64,000 nucleotides of DNA, taken from contig NC_061121.1 of assembly GCF_002878395.1 (NCBI RefSeq), positions 132,531,310-132,595,309 on the forward strand, read 5' to 3'. The stretch is from Capsicum annuum. Taxonomy: Eukaryota > Streptophyta > Magnoliopsida > Solanales > Solanaceae. Made by a program: the position numbers and the translations under genes. Below, piece after piece: positions 59,280-64,000 of this stretch; within the stretch, counting starts at the first letter, position 1, and each line of letters starts with the position of its first letter. The notes under the pieces were generated by a model. It was not told the origin of the DNA. It saw only the letters and a program-made list of their open reading frames with translations, and did no database searches.

Positions 59280-59873
59280 TTACAATAGCGTGGATGGTTG
59301 CATTTCAAAACTTACCTCGCTTTTATTTAGCCTGAATTTGAGCTTATTCAGCTCCATGTCAACAATTACTCTCCCAGTCGCCAAGAATAGTCTACCCAAG
59401 ATGATAGGCACGTCCAAATCTACATCATAATAAAGCCCCACAAAATCAGCAGGGAATACAAATATTCCCTCCGATTGCTTCACAGATCTATCTGCCATTA
59501 GCAATCACATGTTTGTGGGATCAGGATCCCCCAAACCCATCTTTTTATACATAACTAATGGCATCAGATTGATACTAGATCCTAAATCACATAGTGCTTT
59601 ATCAAAATCCAATGACTCGACAGTGCACGGGATGGTGAATGCTCCAGGATCCGCCTTCTTTTGAGCTAAGGATCTTGTAGAAATAGCACTACAGTGGTGG
59701 AGATTGTCCACTGGTTCATAGCTCACCGTTCTTTTCTTTGTCATTAGCTCCTTCATAAACTTGGCGTATCCTGACATCTGTTCAAGTGCCTCAACCAATG
59801 GTACATTTACCGTCAGTTGTTTCAGCATCGCCATGAATTTGTTGAATTATGAGTCGTTAGCTTTCTTCTTCAA
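59280..59873 (-). pseudogene. Aspartic protease and linker of the Athila-like element
   Basis: The minus-strand frame gives LKQLTVNVPLVEALEQMSGY and MKELMTKKRTV, the conserved linker before protease in Athila-type gag-pro. ADPGAFTIPCTVESLDFDKA comes next, then the active site LCDLGSSINLMPL with its Asp intact. The flap region and [19 protein letters not shown] close the domain. A TGA at 59505 interrupts at a position (TNM*LLMADRS) where the family has Arg, a CGA-to-TGA change. Otherwise the frame is open to its natural end at 59280. The enzyme would release gag subunits. Confidence 0.8.
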
Positions 59874-61578
59874 TCATTGAGGAAAGTGAGGTGGTGGTCT
59901 TGGCATATCTTTCAACACCACTTCTTTTTCCTTCTTCTTTTTTGGTTCAATAATACCAGCCGGCCTATCCAACTTTTCAGACTTCCCTGGATCATCTATT
60001 TCTGGCTCAACATCAACTTCCTCATCAACCGTATCTTTGCCCACAGAAGGGACAAGTAGTACCTTACCACTCCTTGTGTTAATTTCCATGCATGAGCTAT
60101 CAATCTGCGGGTTCTGAACTGTATCTCTAGGTAAAGTGCCACTTTTTCCCTGGTTCAGGGTTGCGGAGAGTTGACTCATCTGCTGCTCTAACTGGTTAAT
60201 GGAAGTGGAGTGTGAGGCTACCAACTAGCTTAGGGTAGAAAAATTGCTCTTCATGGTATTTACCCTAGAGTTAGTAGTCTCAACTCCTTTCAGTAGTTTC
60301 TCTATCATGTCATCCATGGACATCTTTCTAGAGCTAGATGTAGTAGCATCTCGATTTCCAAGAGGAATATATAAACCACTCCTCTCATTATTACTTCTCT
60401 AATTTTCTTGCTCTCTATCCTTGTAACCGGGTTTCTCATAAAAGTTCCAACCTTGATTCCCTTGGCTATTGCCTCGAAAACTCCCCTGATTACTCAAATA
60501 ATTTGCCTCCTTATCTGCTTCAGTAGCAACATTGCACTGGGACTCCACAGCCTTCACTTTCTCAGACTTGCCAAATAATAAGTGCTTGGTCAGCAAGTCC
60601 ACCTATTTCCTTAGGTGGGCTATGTCTTGGTCTCGCTTCTCATCTCTTCTGCGTTGCTCTGTAGACACTCCAACAGAAATAGTTGGGATAGAAACCACAG
60701 AATCCCTGGTATGCCAAGCTCGACTCTGTTTAGTCATTCTATTCAGTATGTCAGAAGCATCAGGGAATGTAAGAGCTAAAAGGAACCACCCGCAACATTA
60801 TCTACAATTGGCTTTGTTACAGAGTTAAGAGCTCTATACAAAGTCTCCATCAAATCAAAGTACGTTATGTTATGGTTCGGACATTGTGCCATCTTTTTCT
60901 TGAATTTCTCCCAGGTTTCATGCAATGCTTCAGTTAGGAGCTATCTGAAGTTACTAATCTCCTCCCTCAACTGTACCCTTCTGGAGGGTGGAAAGAACCA
61001 TTCTAGGAACGCCTCTTTCAACTGCCTCCAGTTGGTTATAGAATTAGGTGTTAGCTTATTCAGCCACATAGTTGCCTTTCCAGACAGAGACAATTGGAAC
61101 AATCTCAACCGGATAGCGTTCTAGCCTCCTCCTGGATTATCAAAAGATTTACAGATAGTGATGAAGTTCACCAAGTGCATATTGGATCATCACCAGGTAG
61201 GACACCAAACAACCCCTTCAGATTCAGAAGTCGAATGATGGTGCTAGTTATGCTGAATTTTATTCCAGGCGCCAACGGTGGAGGTATGATCGTACCTGTT
61301 GCACCTGCTCCATCCATTCCATCATCATCATCATCAGCCTCATATTGGGCTGACTATTTGCCATACCATCCTCTGAATGGACGGTTTCTATCCACATTTT
61401 GCTGCATCGATGTAGCAAACTGCTCAGCTCCCCTTGGGTTCTGAGGATTCAATAATTCCTTATCGCCTAAGTCTTCATCATCGGGATTTGGATAACGCTC
61501 CTGTTGACTCGTATTTTGAACATTTACTTGAGCCCTAACTAAGTTGGCTAGTATCTCAACATCTTGAGGATCTGCCAT
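59874..61578 (-). pseudogene. Gag of the Athila-like element
   Basis: The start at 61578 (MADPQDVEILANLVRAQVNV) is the first ATG ~170 bp after the PBS. The variable N-terminus ends in DRNRPFRGWYG. The retrotransposon-gag core lies at ~61150-60840 (ATMWLNKLTPNSITNWRQLK, AFLEWFFPPSRRVQLREEI, KKMAQCPNHNITYFDLMETLY, PIVDNVAGG). A further segment at 60602-60399 contains the Gln/Asn/Gly-rich SNQGSFRGNSQGNQGWNFYE. The segment 60224-59874 has the coiled STSINQLEQQMSQLSATLNQ and INTRSGKVL, equivalent to the ITLRSG phrase of Athila gag. TAG stops and one or two shifts occur throughout. It is a capsid precursor, not functional. Confidence 0.8.
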
Positions 61579-61750
61579 TCTACCAATTTGTTGGGGTTCT
61601 GGATTGAACGGTAATAACTTTTCTCCCGAACTTCTGGTATTTAGAATACACAACCTAAACTTGAAATAAACAAAAAGAACAAACAAACATAAAATTGGAA
61701 ACTTAAACTAACAGTTAATTAGCACACACAACTTTAAATCACAACCGTGT

Positions 61751-61768
61751 TCTCTGGTAACGGTGCCA
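61751..61768 (-). other. Primer-binding site of the Athila-like element
   Basis: TGGCACCGTTACCAGAGA on the minus strand, four bases after the LTR end, matches the TGGCGCCGTTGCCGGGGA site of Athila-type elements (tRNA-Asp type, from memory) with transitions at CpG positions. Confidence 0.7.
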
Positions 61769-61772
61769 TTTT

Positions 61773-62668
61773 TGATAACGCTCAACTTACACCTCAAATA
61801 AGTGCAAGGAGGTCGTTAGCAATATAAAACCCAACTAGGTTGGGGTCGATCCCAAAGAGAATACGGTGTCAATACAAGTTGTTAGCGGTTTAATCAACTG
61901 GTAGTTGAAGTTTCTAAAACAAAGAGGGTTTTAAAAGTAGCAAGTAATGGTGTCACGTTATCAATACGGTTTGTAATCAATATAAATGGAAAACTAGAGT
62001 TATGTTCACCATGGTTTTCGGTAAGTGATAGATACTAGATATTACTTAGGACTCTTAGAGTAAGTAGGAACAACAGAATATCCCTGACGACAATACTATC
62101 TGACTTATCTTTCAACCTCACCAGATAATTTATTATCTAATTCTCTCAAACTTAGATAACATCCTCTAGTCAATTTCTCTGTTAAAAGCAAATACACCTA
62201 AGGCATAACCTATTGTTTGCAACCAATAGATTTTAAGTTAAACCAACAAAATTTCAAGACGTCCTACTACTCTTTGAATCTGTTAAATACCTAGTAACCT
62301 ATCGAACCCTAATCCATGGATCCCATAACTCTGGCTAATGGAATTAGACGCTCATGATTTGATGAACGAAATAACAAGTTGAATTCATGATAATAAGGAT
62401 AAACTTACGAACGGATGAAAAGCAACAAGTTGTTTCTTCAATTGAATCACGAAATAGAAATCTACAATAATTGATAAGTGTTGAAGAAAAGAAATAATGA
62501 AGAATAATATTTTTCTCCCAGTCTCAGGATCCAAAATAATCTGCTGGGAACTCCTGAATAAACCCTAAAAACTTCTATTTATACGTAAGCCTAATTATGG
62601 AAATAAAATAGAAAATTAAATAAATTCTTGGATTAGGTGACGATACAGCTGACGTAGCATCAAGGATT
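61773..62668 (-). repeat. 5' LTR of the Athila-like element, truncated by an E LTR
   Basis: Starts TGATAACGCTCAAC like the left copy and follows it closely to CAGCTGACGTAGCATCAAGGATT, where at 62669 an unrelated TGTAAAACCCC begins. The outer ~480 bp with the palindromic units are therefore beyond the inserted LTR, outside the window. Confidence 0.85.
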
Positions 62669-64000
62669 TGTAAAACCCCAATTTGCTGAACCAAAATGCT
62701 ACATGGTGCTCATGACCCCGAGGGACCACAAGCTAACCCATGACTGATATCTGTACCTGTATACTACAAATCATGATATAATAATGCGGAATATATAGAA
62801 CTGTAAGGCCATAAGGTTCAACTGAATACAATCATGCTGGTGAAACTACCCAAAACAACTAAATCTGGACGTAAATTTGAAAGTAGATCTGAAAGCCTCT
62901 AAACTGTCTGAATAAGGAGTTGAAGAAACATGTCTCAAACTAACTCTGTAAAATTGAACTGAAGAAATAAATATATGAATTAAATCATAATGTCCTTGAA
63001 TCAATGAGGACTCACTGTGTTTCTGCGAATGGAACGCTACTGCAATGCTGGGCTGAAGCTCGTGTCTCGGAACCTATGGTGTAACATGAAAAGAAAGCAC
63101 CATAGCGCAAATGCGTCAGTACAACTGGAGTACTGAGTATACGAGGAAGGTAGGCTGAACATAAAGGGTTTCATGCATGAACAACACTGACTGACTAATA
63201 TGAACGTGGGAGTGCAAACACACATATATAGAAACTGGGACCATGAATACATGATAGCATGACTTGTAAGCAAATACATGGTTTACTGATAACTGCCCTG
63301 ACTGATACTGAAACTGATAACATGGATGACTGTATCTGACAGTCCTGTATATACTGAAATCTGAAGAACTATCTGAGTTCTTTTACTGAGACTGATACTA
63401 AAACTGTGGGAAGTAGTGTTTAACCGACATGCCCTATGTATGCTGTTATGTCTAAGCTAGGGTCCAATTTCTGCCCCGACTGGAGGGGTGTCAATACCGC
63501 GCCACTGGTAAGGACAACTGTGAGACCCTATACTGGAAGGTACTCAAATGAGAATAGTGGGAACCCTAAACTAGTGGGTTAAGCCACCTCATCAACCCTA
63601 ATCTAACGGGTTAAGATATCTCAACCTACGCTGGCTACGTAGTTCTGGAACACAAGGATTGCTACTAATAATCACACCCTGAACTTGCGGGTGAGCTCCC
63701 ATCCTTGGGTTTACTCGGTGCTAACCTGTACTCCCATCTGGAGGGACTGGACATGAATAACTAACTATGCATGACTTGATCTTACTAAATTCTGTTGACT
63801 GGCGGAATGTTACTGATATTTGAAAACTGACTAATATCATGAGGTTTTCCTGAGTCACATGACTGACTGAAGTCTATGGAATCATAGCTTGAGTTCGGAT
63901 ATCATGAAACATGACATGGATCTAGGCACACAGCTATAGTTTTTGGGTACAAGTACCCCCAGGACTCGCTGGAAGGAAACTGACACACATGACTGACTTG
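62669..64000 (-). repeat. LTR of family E, minus strand, cut by window end
   Basis: The left edge TGTAAAACCCC is the complement of the LTR 3' end (GGGGTTTTACA). The first 90 bp on the minus strand (ACCATGTAGCATTTTGG, GTCATGGGTTAGCTTGTGG) match the end of the E LTR at 14301. From ~62880 it also matches positions 15-1100 of the window (GAAAGCCTCTAAACTGTCTG and others). Only the 3' part of the LTR is visible. Confidence 0.75.

Larger units (their letters stand above)
54849..62668 (-). mobile_element. Athila-like LTR retrotransposon with gag-pro only
   Basis: In element orientation the order is LTR (right copy 62668-61773), PBS, gag, protease, ~2.9 kb without polymerase, polypurine tract, LTR (left copy 56330-54849). 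The ends are TGATGTGTGA...GCGTTATCA. RT, RNase H and integrase are absent, with no sign of a pol gap junction, so the element depended on a partner. After the protease, on the minus strand, comes GGCGCTATTGGGAGGCAACC, a phrase seen after coding regions of many Athila/Tat-type elements. The right LTR is truncated by the E LTR at 62669. It is inserted within the CACTA TNP2 gene. Confidence 0.8.

Noticed and set aside
1..64000. The E LTRs at the two window ends as the LTR pair of one large element
   Set aside because: Both are on the minus strand but each is cut by the window, and the right copy is inserted in the Athila-like LTR while the left copy flanks repeat F, so they are separate insertions.
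1..64000. tRNA, rRNA, CRISPR array, bacterial operon or functional host gene
   Set aside because: No cloverleaf with A/B boxes, no rRNA-like core, no regularly spaced repeats with unique spacers (the regular arrays are transposon or minisatellite repeats), and no intact non-transposon coding frame was seen.

Overview
This window is repeat-dense nuclear DNA from a flowering plant, most likely a member of the Solanaceae. The evidence is large Ty3/gypsy chromovirus elements, a two-gene CACTA transposon with plant-type introns, Stowaway- and Mutator-like MITEs, and an endogenous pararetrovirus of the tobacco vein clearing / solendovirus type, a group known from tomato, potato and tobacco genomes. 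I see no functional host gene, tRNA, rRNA or CRISPR. Every coding region recognised belongs to a mobile element or an integrated virus, and almost all carry stop codons or lost catalytic residues. The species assignment is inference.

Left part (1-17.9 kb). An LTR of family E on the minus strand runs in from outside (1-2178), followed by a repeat segment F (2196-2877). Next comes a minus-strand Ty3/gypsy chromovirus (2876-17897). Its 3' LTR is truncated, its pol (5.15-8.5 kb) is decayed, and its gag is split by a nested insertion. The insertion is a solo LTR of a related family (B, 9260-14399, target duplication ccctg/cccta) that itself contains a solo E LTR (12126-14301, cctcc/ccccc). Gag resumes at 14.4 kb and leads to the PBS and 5' LTR (15317-17897).

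Middle (17.9-42.4 kb). A decayed ORF resembling the putative plant transposon protein family (19.2-20.1 kb) is followed by a structurally complete 9.7-kb Ty3/gypsy chromovirus (22294-31969). This has two ~2.3-kb LTRs, tRNA-iMet type PBS, gag-PR-RT-RH-INT-chromodomain, polypurine tract and a perfect 5-bp target duplication TCTTT. Another gypsy-type LTR (~32.2-34.6 kb) and a second copy of F follow. The endogenous pararetrovirus cluster (about 36.5-40.46 kb) has coat protein, movement protein and the start of the polymerase ORF on the plus strand. An inverted 349-bp copy of part of the movement gene on the minus strand makes a potential hairpin. The viral sequence ends at a partial MITE, and a second MITE follows.

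Right part (42.4-64 kb). Four insertions are nested. A plus-strand gypsy LTR/PBS/gag fragment (42394-47108) carries a Mutator-like MITE (10-bp target duplication) in its LTR. It is cut by a CACTA transposon beginning at 47109, with six 54-bp subterminal repeats, a five-exon TNPA-type gene and a TNP2-type transposase gene, both minus. The CACTA is cut inside TNP2 by an Athila-like gag-pro element lacking polymerase (54849-62668). That element's second LTR is cut by another E-family LTR (62669 to the window end).

The parts do not form a host pathway; they record successive insertions. The most unusual signals are the pararetroviral inverted repeat, a protease-like domain joined to the viral movement protein, a ~60-bp nested palindrome repeated about nine times in the Athila-like element, and family-specific clusters of short palindromic words in the LTRs of several unrelated families.
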